NCBI GenBank assembly: GCA_000697335.1 | Contig: JNEM01014739.1 | Span: 1 to 25,861 of the forward strand | Origin: Conidiobolus incongruus B7586 | Taxonomy: Eukaryota > Entomophthoromycota > Entomophthoromycetes > Entomophthorales > Conidiobolaceae | Direction of reading: 5' to 3' | Length of the DNA stretch: 25,861 nt | Shown: positions 1 through 9,806 of the stretch, in pieces | How positions within the stretch are numbered: the first letter of the stretch is position 1 | Layout of the letters: the number at the start of each line of letters is the position of its first letter | Position numbers and translations under genes: made by a program | The notes under the pieces: generated by a model | The model's database searches: none | The model's input: the letters and a program-made list of their open reading frames with translations, nothing else | Told to the model about the DNA's origin: nothing

Positions 1-493
1 ATTTAAAATAATTCTTTTAATATTAAAAAATTAAGATCAAAAAATAATAAGATATAATATATTAAAATCTTTATAAAATACTTATGTATTTTGAATAATT
101 TTATATAATAAATGGTAAAATTTAAATAATATTAAAATAATATATTTTTAACTAAAATTTTCTAAATTTTAATTTAATTAAATTAATAATATATTTATAA
201 ATTATAATTTTATATTGCCAAAAAGTGATATATTGAAATAAATAATTATTTTATCTATTTAAAATTAATATAATAATTGATTAAAATAAATGACAAAGAT
301 TTCTTATTTTTAGGAATTTTGAAATAATTATTTATTATTATAAAAAATAAATTTTCAAAATAAGTTTATAAAAATTATATACAGTATATAAAAATATTTT
401 ATATAAAAAAATATTATTGATATTTGTAATGATAAATTAATTATATAATATAATTAGGCAGAAATTTCAAAAAATATTTTAAAAAAAATTATT
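1..493. other. AT-rich intergenic DNA
   Basis: Almost pure A/T sequence with frequent stops in all frames and no recognisable gene, repeat or RNA. It ends in the run of A at 481-488, which is the transcription terminator (T-run) of the minus-strand tRNA-Asp gene next to it. Confidence 0.7.
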
Positions 494-565
494 CTCTCCG
501 ACTGGGAATTGAACCCAGGTCACCCGCGTGACAGGCGGGGATACTCACCACTATACTATCGAAGA
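494..565 (-). tRNA. tRNA-Asp (anticodon GTC)
   Basis: Reading the minus strand, a complete 72-nt cloverleaf can be folded. The 7-bp acceptor stem pairs TCTTCGA with TCGGAGA with one G.T wobble. The anticodon loop reads CTGTCAC, giving anticodon GTC (Asp), and the T arm holds the B-box-like GGTTCAATTCC. The discriminator base is G (position 494), the base expected for tRNA-Asp. A T-run follows directly (minus strand of 481-488), as expected for a Pol III terminator. There is no intron. It looks functional. Confidence 0.96.
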
Positions 566-1145
566 TTAGTACAAATATGGGGTAGTTAGCCTTTGGAGCA
601 TCATCCAGGACACTGACACAGCCATTCTGTAGGTCAGATTGTGCAGCAAGGTACCTACAAACTGGGATAAACTACCAATGATCAGCTCTCTGACTATTTA
701 GCCCCTATCACTTGTAAACGAGGCGTTGTAAGGAGCGACTTCACCACCAGCAACAGTGGCGGCGTTATGATCCTACATACTAAGAACATGGAATCACAAA
801 TTATTAATAGGAGCTAATGTAGAATGAATAATGGAAGATGACTCAAGTGGAACTATAGGCAGCTGCTTGATTATACTAAGAATGAAGTTCTTGGAAGTAG
901 GAAAAATGTTTGTTTCTGTAAAGAAGAGAGGAGAGAGAGGAGGAAGAAACAGCAGTACTTCTTATAATTAACTGAAATATATAGGCATAAATATGCAACA
1001 ATTGAGTAACAATGAGGCCACTCAGACATAGCCTGGAAGAATGGTGCTAAGCCCTAATTTAATTAATCAGGGACTTGGTAGTGAATTTGAGTGAGTAAAG
1101 GGATCATTCAGGTAATAATTGTCACAATCTGACATATTTTGAACT
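566..1145. other. G+C-richer block next to tRNA-Asp, possible LTR-element remnant
   Basis: This block is clearly less AT-rich than its surroundings and begins right at the 5' side of the tRNA-Asp gene, where tRNA-targeting LTR elements often insert. Read on the minus strand it starts with TGTCAGATTGTGACA near 1133-1147, followed by a TATATATTT-like box near 980 and then a CT-rich tract (the plus-strand purine run 920-949). That order is typical of an LTR. No terminal duplication was found and no reverse transcriptase or gag coding is visible, so the assignment is tentative. If it is an LTR fossil, it is old and lacks an internal region. Confidence 0.3.
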
Positions 1146-1741
1146 GATTGTGTGTAAGTGTTATAAGGATAAACTAACAATTCAATGTTACACATGGCAA
1201 TTAATTTTTTTTTATTAAATTTCAAAATGCAAATTTCACATTTATCATTTGAACTAATCCATTAATTCATCTTAATACTATTGATTGCTAGTGGGACATA
1301 AATAATAGAAAAGTGAGTAGCTTGTTTCTGATATGATTGGTAGTTTCAGTTAATGTGATTTATTAGTGATTGTTAACGAATAAATGGGCCTTACAGAGTA
1401 CTGAAGGAGATGATGAAAATATATCTGGACAATAGTACTTTTAATGTACTTTTGTTGCCCATAGGTGGAGTAAAAAATATATTGTGTTGGTCAGGCAGAT
1501 TATTACAACAGCAACTAGATTATTTTGATTCTTAATATATATTTAGTATTTTTATATAACTCCTTGTTATTATTATTATTATTGGATTAATTTTGAATTT
1601 CTTTAATATCAAATACTTATATAAACATTTTCATTTATTTATATTATGACAACTATATTAATATTTGAATAAATATATTATTTAATTTATTGATAGTAAA
1701 AGTTTAGTGATATACAATATTGATTATATAATAATACTATA
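1146..1741. other. AT-rich intergenic DNA downstream of the CAP gene
   Basis: No coding potential was seen. It holds a short (TTA)n tract near 1566-1583 and AT-rich DNA that should contain the 3' end of the minus-strand CAP transcript. Nothing else was recognised. Confidence 0.6.
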
Positions 1742-2827
1742 TCAGTACCCAGAACCTCCGAAAACTTGAGTCCAATAATTACCAGCTCTAGCAGCGCCAA
1801 ATTCCTTCATCTGAGGATTCATAATGTTTTGTCTGTGAGGAGGACTGCTCATCCACAAATTCATAGCGTCTTCTTCAGAACTTCCAGGTCCTGCATTCTC
1901 AGCAACGACAGCGATAGGATACCCACATTCTCTAATTCTAGTCTGGACATTTTTGCCATCTGGAGAATCATGAGAGACCTTTCCCATTTGCTGTTGATTA
2001 CGCGATTGCCACACAGCAGCCTTAATTAAACTGTCGTTCAATTTGAGAGGAGGAAGATTACCACGTTTTTCATTTACAAGTTTCAACATTTTTTGAAGAT
2101 CCATTCCAGGCTCAGTAGATATGTTGGCACAACTACCACTTGAAGGACCTCCACTGTTTGATTTATCACCGCCTTCAGGATATTGACCTCCAGGTTTTTG
2201 TTCTCCTCCAGGTTGTTGACTGCCTCCAGGATATTGGCCTTCAGGTTGTTGACTGCCTCCAGGATATTGGCCTTCAGGTTGTTGACTTCCTCCGGGATAT
2301 TGACCTCCAGGTTGTTGACTACTTCCGGGATATTGGCCCCCAGGTTGCTGACTTCCTCCAGGATATTGACCTCCAGGTTGTTGACTTCCTCCGGGATATT
2401 GACCTCCAGGTTGTTGACTACTTCCGGGATATTGACCTCCAGGTTGCTGGCCGCCAATCTGCCAGAAGCCACCTTGTCCTGGATATTCAGATTGACTTCC
2501 ACCGGGATATTGGCTGCTGGGTCTATTACCACCAATTTGCCAAAAGCCGCCATGTCCTGGATATTCAGATTGACTTCCACCGGGATATTGGCTGCTGGGT
2601 CTGTTACCACCAATCTGCCAGTAGTCACCTTGACCAGGATTCATGAATTGGCCACCACCAGGGTACATCACTTGAGCATTACCTCTAGGCCCGAACATAT
2701 CACCTCTTTGGGGACTAGGCATACCCCCTCCTGTTAATTCTTGAGGACCACCAACTATTTCCCATTGTGAAGAAATCCCACTAATCAATGCTGCCACAAC
2801 AGCCAATTCTAAAGTAGCAAATTTCAT
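1742..2827 (-). CDS. Secreted CAP-domain (SCP/PR-1/YkwD-like) protein with Gly/Gln/Pro repeat stalk
   Basis: A single uninterrupted frame encodes 361 aa. Residues 1-20 form a classic signal peptide (hydrophobic VVAALISG core, cleavage likely before Gln21), so the product should be exported. Residues about 67-126 are two and a third copies of a 26-aa unit containing WQIGGNRPSSQYPGGSQ. Residues about 132-208 are seven 11-aa units of the type QYPGGSQQPGG. Residues about 242-361 are a CAP domain: His286, Glu310 in AENAG and His331 in PPHRQNIM match the conserved cavity residues of the family, and the chain ends with YWTQVFGG. Only two Cys (233, 301) are present. CAP proteins act outside the cell, variously in lipid or sterol binding and wall or host contact; which applies here is not shown. 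The repeat stalk could give surface or wall attachment (inference). The start is the first Met and directly precedes the signal peptide. Confidence 0.9.
   Translation of the reverse strand: MKFATLELAVVAALISGISSQWEIVGGPQELTGGGMPSPQRGDMFGPRGNAQVMYPGGGQFMNPGQGDYWQIGGNRPSSQYPGGSQSEYPGHGGFWQIGGNRPSSQYPGGSQSEYPGQGGFWQIGGQQPGGQYPGSSQQPGGQYPGGSQQPGGQYPGGSQQPGGQYPGSSQQPGGQYPGGSQQPEGQYPGGSQQPEGQYPGGSQQPGGEQKPGGQYPEGGDKSNSGGPSSGSCANISTEPGMDLQKMLKLVNEKRGNLPPLKLNDSLIKAAVWQSRNQQQMGKVSHDSPDGKNVQTRIRECGYPIAVVAENAGPGSSEEDAMNLWMSSPPHRQNIMNPQMKEFGAARAGNYWTQVFGGSGY
2204..2434 (-). repeat. Seven 33-bp coding tandem repeats (11-aa units) in the CAP gene
   Basis: About seven head-to-tail 33-bp units encode QYPG[GS]SQQP[GE]G. 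Units differ by few bases (mostly Gly/Ser and Gly/Glu swaps), so copy number is likely to vary between strains by slippage or unequal crossing-over. Confidence 0.9.
2450..2629 (-). repeat. 78-bp coding tandem repeats (26-aa units) in the CAP gene
   Basis: Two full copies and a third partial copy of a 78-bp unit encode a 26-aa module built around WQIGGNRPSSQYPGG and SQSEYPG. The modules lie between the signal peptide and the 11-aa repeat tract and are nearly identical at DNA level. Confidence 0.88.
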
Positions 2828-2944
2828 AATAGTAGAATATATCTGAGTTTCGAAAAGAAAAATACGAATTTAGTTGATAACAATTTATCACTTATCAAAA
2901 GGAAAATATATCAATATTTACTATATTTCAAGATTTACTCTAGA

Positions 2945-2953
2945 CTATTTATA
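2945..2953 (-). promoter_or_regulatory. Possible TATA box of the CAP gene
   Basis: The minus strand reads TATAAATAG, about 118 bases upstream of the CAP start codon. The spacing would give a leader of roughly 90 bases. The strong AT bias makes chance matches common, so this rests on match quality and position only. Confidence 0.4.
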
Positions 2954-4318
2954 AAATATCTGAATTCACAATTGACTGGTTCGGCAATTCAATGGATAAT
3001 AATTTTGTTTTTTTGACAATATTTGCACAACTTTATCGAACTAAGTAGTTTGTTGATAATTCACACGGGCTAAATTTGAAATTAATTCAACTCGAATTAA
3101 ATTACGCCCTGATATTATATTTAAAATCTTACTACTTTTATTTTTTATAAATATATTTCAACTTTTATTAATAAATTGATATTATTTATATTATTTCTAT
3201 TGTAATTTTATTAAATTTAATAATTGACATATATTTAATCATACCAATACAGTATGAAAATATTTATATTTAATATTACATTTCATTAATATTTCAATCA
3301 AGAGTTATATTAATAATTTAAGTGGTGCCAATAATGTCAATCCAGAGATATGATATTGGGCGAAAATATTCAATTTGATAGATAGCTATATTACGGACCA
3401 TAAAGTACCAGGCAATGTATATTTGAAATCTTTAATTTATAATTACCATATATCTTGACTTGTTGCGTTATCTAATATTTATTCAAATAATTGATTATAA
3501 ATATATCATGTTAGATAAATTTATTGAAAATCTTGTATTACATTGAATTTTATGGAAATATTATTTGGAATTTATTTACGATATTAATACATAATTGTTT
3601 ATTAGGAGATTTTAATAAGAAATATAATCAATTTATCAAACTATAATATCTCAATAAATGTTAAAGATAAAATCCGGATTATTTATCATTTTTCAGTTTT
3701 TAGTTTAATAAAATCATGAATGAAAAATTTATGTGAATCAGCTGAGAAAAAATTATTAATACTTACATAAATTGTGTTCAAATATTATTTATCAAAATAT
3801 TGAATTTTTTGAAATTGAAATTGCTAGTTTTTGAAAATTTAGTTTATATAGAAATTAAAAACAACCCTGAATCGCTATTCTATGAATACCAATGTAAGAT
3901 TTGTACAAATATTTAATAAAATATGTTAAAATATTCACCAAAAACTGATATTTTATGTAAGAATTTCCATATTTTACTTTTTGAAAATATAATTATATTA
4001 AAAATATAAGTGGGTTAATGCATAATAGAAAATATATTATTTAACTATAGGTTATATCGATTAGTGAGTATTCACTATTATCAATGTAATTTATGTTATA
4101 AAATGTATTTAACTCAATATAATTCAAAACATCAATTAAATTATATATCACTGACTATCAAATAATTTTAACAATCAAATTAATTGATTTTTGTACTCAA
4201 ATTCTTTCATAGTTATTAAAAATGTTATTTGGCTAGATTCGGAAAGTTCCAGAAATTTACCACGATGATGATAACAAGGTTAATCCATTCAATTATTAGA
4301 TTTAAATTGTATTAATAC
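2954..4318. other. AT-rich intergenic DNA
   Basis: Upstream flank of the CAP gene, followed by AT-rich spacer. No frame of useful length, RNA gene or clear repeat was recognised before the LTR that begins at 4319. Confidence 0.6.
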
Positions 4319-4649
4319 TGTCACGAGCCAGGTGACTCCCTTCTAACCAAGTATTTTTACATCAACCTAATCAAAGTCATTTCCCCTTCGCATATCATCT
4401 GCTCCAGTTCTATCTTTTAATTGGTCGATGATGCAAGTCACCGGAGAATCTCATGAATCACCTTACCCAACCCACACTATATAAAACCCGGAATTAGAGC
4501 TATCCTCAACAAGACGAGTTTGATCTGGGTCCTTCCAGCTATTTGGCTTAAGCCAATAAACCCCTATCTCCCTAACACTTACTTGGAATTCCCTAGATCT
4601 ACCTCTTTTATTTAAACTACTCTGGGCAAGGCTTTTCTAAGAGGTGTTA
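4319..4649 (+). mobile_element. Solo LTR, retrotransposon family A (copy 1)
   Basis: A block of about 330 bp that is distinctly richer in G+C than its flanks and begins with TGTCACGAG. It holds a TATA box (TATATAAAA, 4478-4486) and, further on, a polyadenylation-type AATAAA in CCAATAAACCCC, the usual order within an LTR. The same sequence occurs inverted at 12647-12981, sharing long stretches such as GTTTGATCTGGGTCCT and the start TGTCACGAG. Both copies run out at GTGTTAATA, so the 3' border is uncertain by a few bases. Short near-identical flanks (AATAC / AATAT) may be a worn target-site duplication. There is no internal region, so this is a solo LTR fossil. Superfamily (Ty3 or Ty1 type) cannot be told from the LTR alone. 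Confidence 0.82.
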
Positions 4650-5993
4650 ATATTAAAACCAATTTTGGTGTTTAAAACATTTTGATATTAAAATATACAG
4701 TTTTTCATAATATGAATATAATATTCTAAGAAAGCTATAATATATATTCACTATTAGTTTATTATTTTTATAATTGCTATAATTCTATCAAGTATTGAAT
4801 TATTTAATATTTTATATATTTCTTCCAATTTAAATTTTTGCATTAATATAAAATAATTAATCAATCATGATTAATCTAAAACATATATTTACAGATCTAT
4901 ACAGAAACAAATTGAATAATTCGATTACACATCCTATTGAAAATATATTTTGTAAATTTATGTATTTGTAAATAGATTTAAAATATCAGCTTATATAGAA
5001 TTATATCCTTGATGTATTCATTGAATGAACAAAACTTATACAGCAGGGTTCCTATTATTTGGTCAAAACAAATACCACAATATTATTAATATAAAATTAA
5101 TTGATATATAAAATAGTGTAATTTAATAATAAATATATTTCAACATTTAAATTAAAATTAATTGCTTGGTAAATTTTTAGATATTGCTTTAATTTTGCAG
5201 TTTATTGAATTATTGAAAATTTTTTTATTAATTAATAATATATTTATTTTCAATAATATATTCATTATAAAAACATATTTACAAATATTTTAATAGGCAT
5301 ATATTAATCTAAAATGAAAGATTCATAAATTGATTTACAGTATATAAAATCAATTTTTATTATATTTAATTTAAACAAAGTTAATTTATGAGACTATTAA
5401 TATAAACTTTAGTTTGCGAATATCTTAAATTAACAATTTTCTATTTTTTAATAATTTAAAAAAATACATGTTTTATTCATAATTAAAATCAACTTATTCA
5501 AGATATATTAATAATATATCCAAATTTAGGAATATTGAAAACATTATATAAAAATATTTTATAATGTGAATATAATTGGATCTATCTTGGCCAAATAATA
5601 TAACCTTTATTTTATTATTTAAAATACAAAATTATTAATTTATATTATATTTAAGTAAAAACTATTGTTTTATTTAAAGATTTTGTAATAAACTTTGATA
5701 TTTATAAATATTATTCTGAAATTTCAAAAAGAAAAATAATTATGAATCAAAAATAATATTTTCTAATTAAGATCACTATTATGATATTATATTTATTATA
5801 AAATCCTTCAATATAAATTTGTTATTTTAATTATAATAAATTAAATATCTTAGAAAAAAAAATAAAAATAATTCAAATTTTGATTATATTTTTAATTAGG
5901 TTCAAAATAATTATATGATAAATCTAATACTTGCCTGATATCTAATAAATCAAGCAATTATAACATCATAATTATTAGTGTAGAAATTAAATA
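4650..5993. other. AT-rich intergenic DNA
   Basis: Very AT-rich sequence with no coding frame, RNA gene or recognisable element. It separates the solo LTR from the older mariner copy. Confidence 0.6.
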
Positions 5994-7269
5994 ATAGCAT
6001 AATTTTAAGATTGAAATTAAACAAATAAATTAATAAATAATATATAAAAATTAATGAATGATATAAAATTAATAGCCTCTTTTATTATTAATAACTCTTT
6101 TCTATACCTTCAGTAAGCTTCTAATACCTAAAAAACTGTTCTTTTTATTAAAGACTGAAATTTGATGTTTTACAAACTAATTTAATTTGTTTGCAGGAAT
6201 TTTTTTTCCTGCAAACTGTTTTTTTAATTATCTAAAACAATTATAATCACATAAGTTATAATCAAGTGAGTATATTAGATGTGGTAACTCCCTCTAATTT
6301 TTTTATATAAAAAATCTTTTATAGCTTTAATTTTATGTATTTTGCAATTATTATGCAAAATAATAAATATCTTTAATTTATATTAAGAACACCATTTAAA
6401 AATTGTTTTATTTAAAAAGATAATATATAACTTATTATTAATTGATTTTCCTTGAGGTATTAAATAAAAAAACTATATACCATTATTATCAATTATAACA
6501 ATTCACATTCACTTATATTTAAAATATTTATTTATTAGAGTTTATAAAGGGGATTGATTTAACTTAATCTAATATCTTGTTTTATTTTTAAGTAAAGGAT
6601 TATATAAAAAAATTTAAGATTTATTAATTATAAGTATTTACTATAAAAACCTTTGTTTTTAGTTATATCTTAATAAGTTTATTTTAACTATAACTACTCT
6701 AATTTTCTTTTAAGCTTTTGTTAAATTATAAGATATCCATTTTATATTTTTATTAATTAATTTAAGTTTAAACTTAAGTAAATATAACATGCTTGTATAA
6801 TTAATATTAAATTACTTTAATAATTCTTAAACTAAAATAAAAAGGTATTTCTTAATATATTTTTTTATTTTATTTGTAAATAAAAAAATAACAGTAGAAA
6901 TTAGTTTTTTAAATTTTAGTAAATTTTGAATAATATCCATCCTAGCTTTAAAATCACAGATCTAGTGATATATGGTAGTTTTAAATAAAACACCATCTTT
7001 ATAAGCTGTTTACAAGTTTTAAATGATTTTAGAGGGTTTATAGTTAAGTTTTAAAGATACAAAAATAAAAGCCTTTTGATAATTATAATCTAGTTTAAAC
7101 ATGATTAAAATTAAGTGTAAATTTTAAAACCAAAATATTTTAATAAAAAAATAATTAAAATTGAATATATATAGTTTGAAAATATTTATTTTCCTATATA
7201 TTTTATATATAACAAATCTTTCAAAATGTATAATATGTTTGAAAGATCAAAAATTAAAAATTTTGCCAT
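5994..7269 (-). mobile_element. Mariner-type DNA transposon, heavily decayed copy 1
   Basis: This stretch aligns along its whole length with the mariner copy at 8027-9309, in the same orientation. No long frame remains. Near 6236-6360 the minus strand still encodes transposase C-terminal pieces: ILHNNCKIHK, where the second catalytic Asp of the usual HDN has become Asn (codon 6350-6352), and further on YSLDYNLCDYNCF, where the third Asp (codon 6246-6248) is kept. The right end is visible as ...TTTTGCCAT at about 7269, matching the terminal ATGGGAAA.. of copy 2; the left end near 5994 is approximate. Many differences from copy 2 are G:C to A:T changes. It is a non-autonomous relic. Confidence 0.82.
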
Positions 7270-7725
7270 TTCTTAATTTCCATACTAATATTATCAAATA
7301 CCTTTAATTTTCTCTTATAAATATTTTAAGATTGAAAAACTTACTAATCTCAAATTATTTCAATATTATTATTTTAAACCTGATTAAAAGTATGATAAAA
7401 AACAATTATGAGAACTATAGTTATTATAGTTTGTATATCAGTTAACATATAAACAAGAAATTTAATAACTTAATATTATACTAGGATATAATCCTGATTT
7501 GAATTTGGATAATATATTAATGATTATTAACTATAACCTGTAGGTCTTAATAGTAAAAATACTATAAAATATAAATCAAAAACCTTTGGAATTATATCAA
7601 TTAAATTTATTTTTTATAAAAAAAATTTTTAACAAAAAAAATGAACTAGTATTAAGATATTTGAAAATTGCTAGTATAACAAATTTTGTTTTAATATAGA
7701 ATTTTCTAGAAAAATAAATAAATAA

Positions 7726-7761
<36 letters not shown>

Positions 7762-8026
7762 CGATCTTCATATTTTAATTTTATACAATCTTGTTAATAT
7801 TTTGAATATTTGAAAATTTTAAATAAATTATTAATATAAGATATATCAGAAATCATATTAGCTAAATATAATATATATCATTCAGTTTTCATATACTACA
7901 TTGAAATTTAATAAATTTTATATAATCAAACTAATATAAAACATCCAAGCTTGAATAAATCTATTTTTTTACATAATAGATTATCTAAGTTTTTATTGTG
8001 CTAAATATTACTCTGCATTTTTAATA
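7270..8026. other. AT-rich spacer between the two mariner copies
   Basis: No gene was seen. It contains the simple-sequence tract at 7711-7757 and otherwise plain AT-rich DNA. Confidence 0.6.
7711..7757. repeat. Compound microsatellite (AAAT)n-(TA)n
   Basis: About five AAAT units (7711-7730) run into about 13 TA units (7731-7757). It is plain simple-sequence DNA. Confidence 0.95.
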
Positions 8027-8094
8027 ATGGGAATTTTTTGCAATTAAAAATAAATAAACATTTGAATATATGATATATAAAAATAAATATATAA

Positions 8095-9152
8095 AATAAA
8101 TTTAATAGTTTCCTTTATTATTAATAACTTTTTGCCATACTTTTAGCAAACTTCTAACACCTAAAAAACAGTTCTTTTTATTAAAGACTGAAATTTGATG
8201 TTTCACAAACCAATTAAATTTTCCTGCAGAAATTTTCTTTCCTGCAAGCTGGTTTTTTAATTGCCTAAAGCAATTATAATTACATGGGTTATAATCAGGG
8301 GAATATACTGGATGTGGTAGTTCTTTCTAGTTATTTTTAATTAGAAAGTTTTTTACAGCTTTAGATTTATGTATTTTGCAATTATCATGTAAAATAATAG
8401 GTCTTCTCAAATTATATTGAGAACACCAATTAGAAATACTTATATTTAAAAAAGCAATATATAGTTTACTATTAATTGATTTTCCTTCAGGAACTAAATA
8501 AGAATAGCATATACCAATATAATCTATTGCAATAATTAACATTTGCTTATTAACAAAGTGCTTATTTAAAGGGATTTATGGAGGGGGTTGATTTGGTTTA
8601 ATCTAGCATCTTGATTTGTGTTTTAGTAAAGGATTATACATAGGGATCCAAGATTCATCAATTGCAATTATTTGCTGTAAAAGTCTAGGCTTCTGGTAAT
8701 ATTTCAATAGGTTTTGTTTAGCAATAGCTACTTTAGCTTTTTTTTTGAGCTTTAGTTAAATTATAAGGTACCCATTTTACATTTTTATTTATTAATTTTA
8801 ATTTAAACTTTAAAATATATAAAATACTTGTAAGACTAATATTAAAGTGCTTAGATAATTCTCTAGCTGAAATAAAAAGGTGCTTTTCAATATATTTTTT
8901 CACTCTATTTACAATTGAAAGAGTGACAGTTGAAGTTGGTCTTCCAGATTTTAGCAGGTTTTGAATAGTTTCTCTCCTAGCCTTAAAGTAATTTACCCAG
9001 CAATAAATTGTTAATTTAGATAATGCTTCATTACCAAAAGCTGCTTGTAAATTTTGAATAATTTTAGAGGGTTTATGGTTAAGTTTTACTGATACCAAAA
9101 TAAAAGACTTTTGATGATCACTATTTGGTTTAAGCATAATTAAATTAAACAA
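8095..9152 (-). pseudogene. Mariner transposase pseudogene (copy 2)
   Basis: The piece 8733-9152 (139 aa) is the DNA-binding N-terminus: two helix-turn-helix regions joined by the GRP-type linker (SGRPTST), then the mariner signature WVPYNLT. A one-base shift in a poly-A tract near 8743 breaks the frame; beyond it come AIDESWI with the first catalytic Asp (codon 8657-8659) and YNPLLKH, then further stops. The piece 8327-8542 (71 aa) carries VPEGKSINSKLY and ILHDNCKIH with the second Asp (codon 8384-8386). A TAG at 8327-8329 stands where related transposases have Trp, followed by ELPHPVYSPDYNPCNY. There the third catalytic residue, 34 residues after the second, is Asn (codon 8279-8281) instead of Asp. 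The enzyme is therefore dead. Similarity is to the mariner branch of the IS630/Tc1/mariner superfamily. Confidence 0.88.
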
Positions 9153-9189
9153 CCAATTTTAAAAAGTTAATTTTTTAATCAAAAAAACT

Positions 9190-9190
9190 A

Positions 9191-9216
<26 letters not shown>
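9190..9216. repeat. (AT)n microsatellite inside mariner copy 2
   Basis: About 13 AT units, located between the transposase start and the right inverted repeat. Copy 1 lacks an equally long run at the matching place, so it probably expanded after insertion. Confidence 0.93.
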
Positions 9217-9222
<6 letters not shown>

Positions 9223-9311
9223 TATATAATTTCCTATTAACTTTGTATATATTTATTCATTTCAAACTAATAATATGTTTGAAAAATCAGAAATTAAAAA
9301 ATTTCCCATTA

Positions 9312-9806
9312 TTTCAAATTCAAGGTAATATTTTATCACAAATAAAAAACATTTTATTCAAAAATATTTGAAATAATTTATTCAATTATATAATTTTAAA
9401 ATAGATATACAATATTATTTTAACCTAACTAAATGAAAATATTTTAATAAATTTGATATAAATAGTCTAAAAATAAATTTTTTATTTATAACTAAATGAA
9501 TAAAATTAATCTATTCAAATTTCATCTTATTCTCATTTTTATTATTAAAAGTTTTTTTAGTATTTTATGAATATTAAACGAAATATAATTTAATTAATTT
9601 GAATAATTAATAAAATGAAATTAATATGATTTAGTATTTTTAATATTAAATCATTAAAAATGTTGTTAATAAAATCTAAAAAAATGTATGTGTATTTAGT
9701 CTATTGAAAAATAATGATACACAATAATGTAAAATTTAGATGTATAAGAGAAAAAGTTAAATAAGAAATTTATAATCAAATAAATTAAAACGGGAAATTA
9801 GGAGGA
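9312..9806. other. AT-rich intergenic DNA downstream of MAM33
   Basis: No coding frame or element was recognised. The part nearest 9806 should hold the 3' untranslated region of the minus-strand MAM33 transcript. Confidence 0.6.

Larger units (their letters stand above)
8027..9309 (-). mobile_element. Mariner-type (D34D) DNA transposon, copy 2, with TIRs and TA target duplication
   Basis: The element is about 1283 bp, the usual mariner size. It begins ATGGGAATTTTTTG at 8027 and ends in the inverted counterpart AAATTTCCCAT at 9309, flanked on both sides by TA (8025-8026 and 9310-9311), the target duplication of the Tc1/mariner superfamily. The TIRs stay similar over roughly 30-45 bp with gaps. 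The minus strand carries a broken transposase (see the pseudogene entry). An (AT)n tract at 9190-9216 lies inside the element between the right TIR and the transposase start. Confidence 0.9.

Noticed and set aside
1405-1450. C/D-box snoRNA suggested by GATGATGA
   Set aside because: No D box (CTGA) with a closing stem follows at a suitable distance.
2204-2629. Regularly spaced repeats that could suggest a CRISPR array
   Set aside because: The units are head-to-tail coding repeats without unique spacers, inside a eukaryotic gene.
1766-2737. Long frames on both strands across the CAP repeat tract
   Set aside because: They are shadows caused by stop-poor tandem repeats. Only the minus-strand 361-aa frame has a signal peptide and a known domain.
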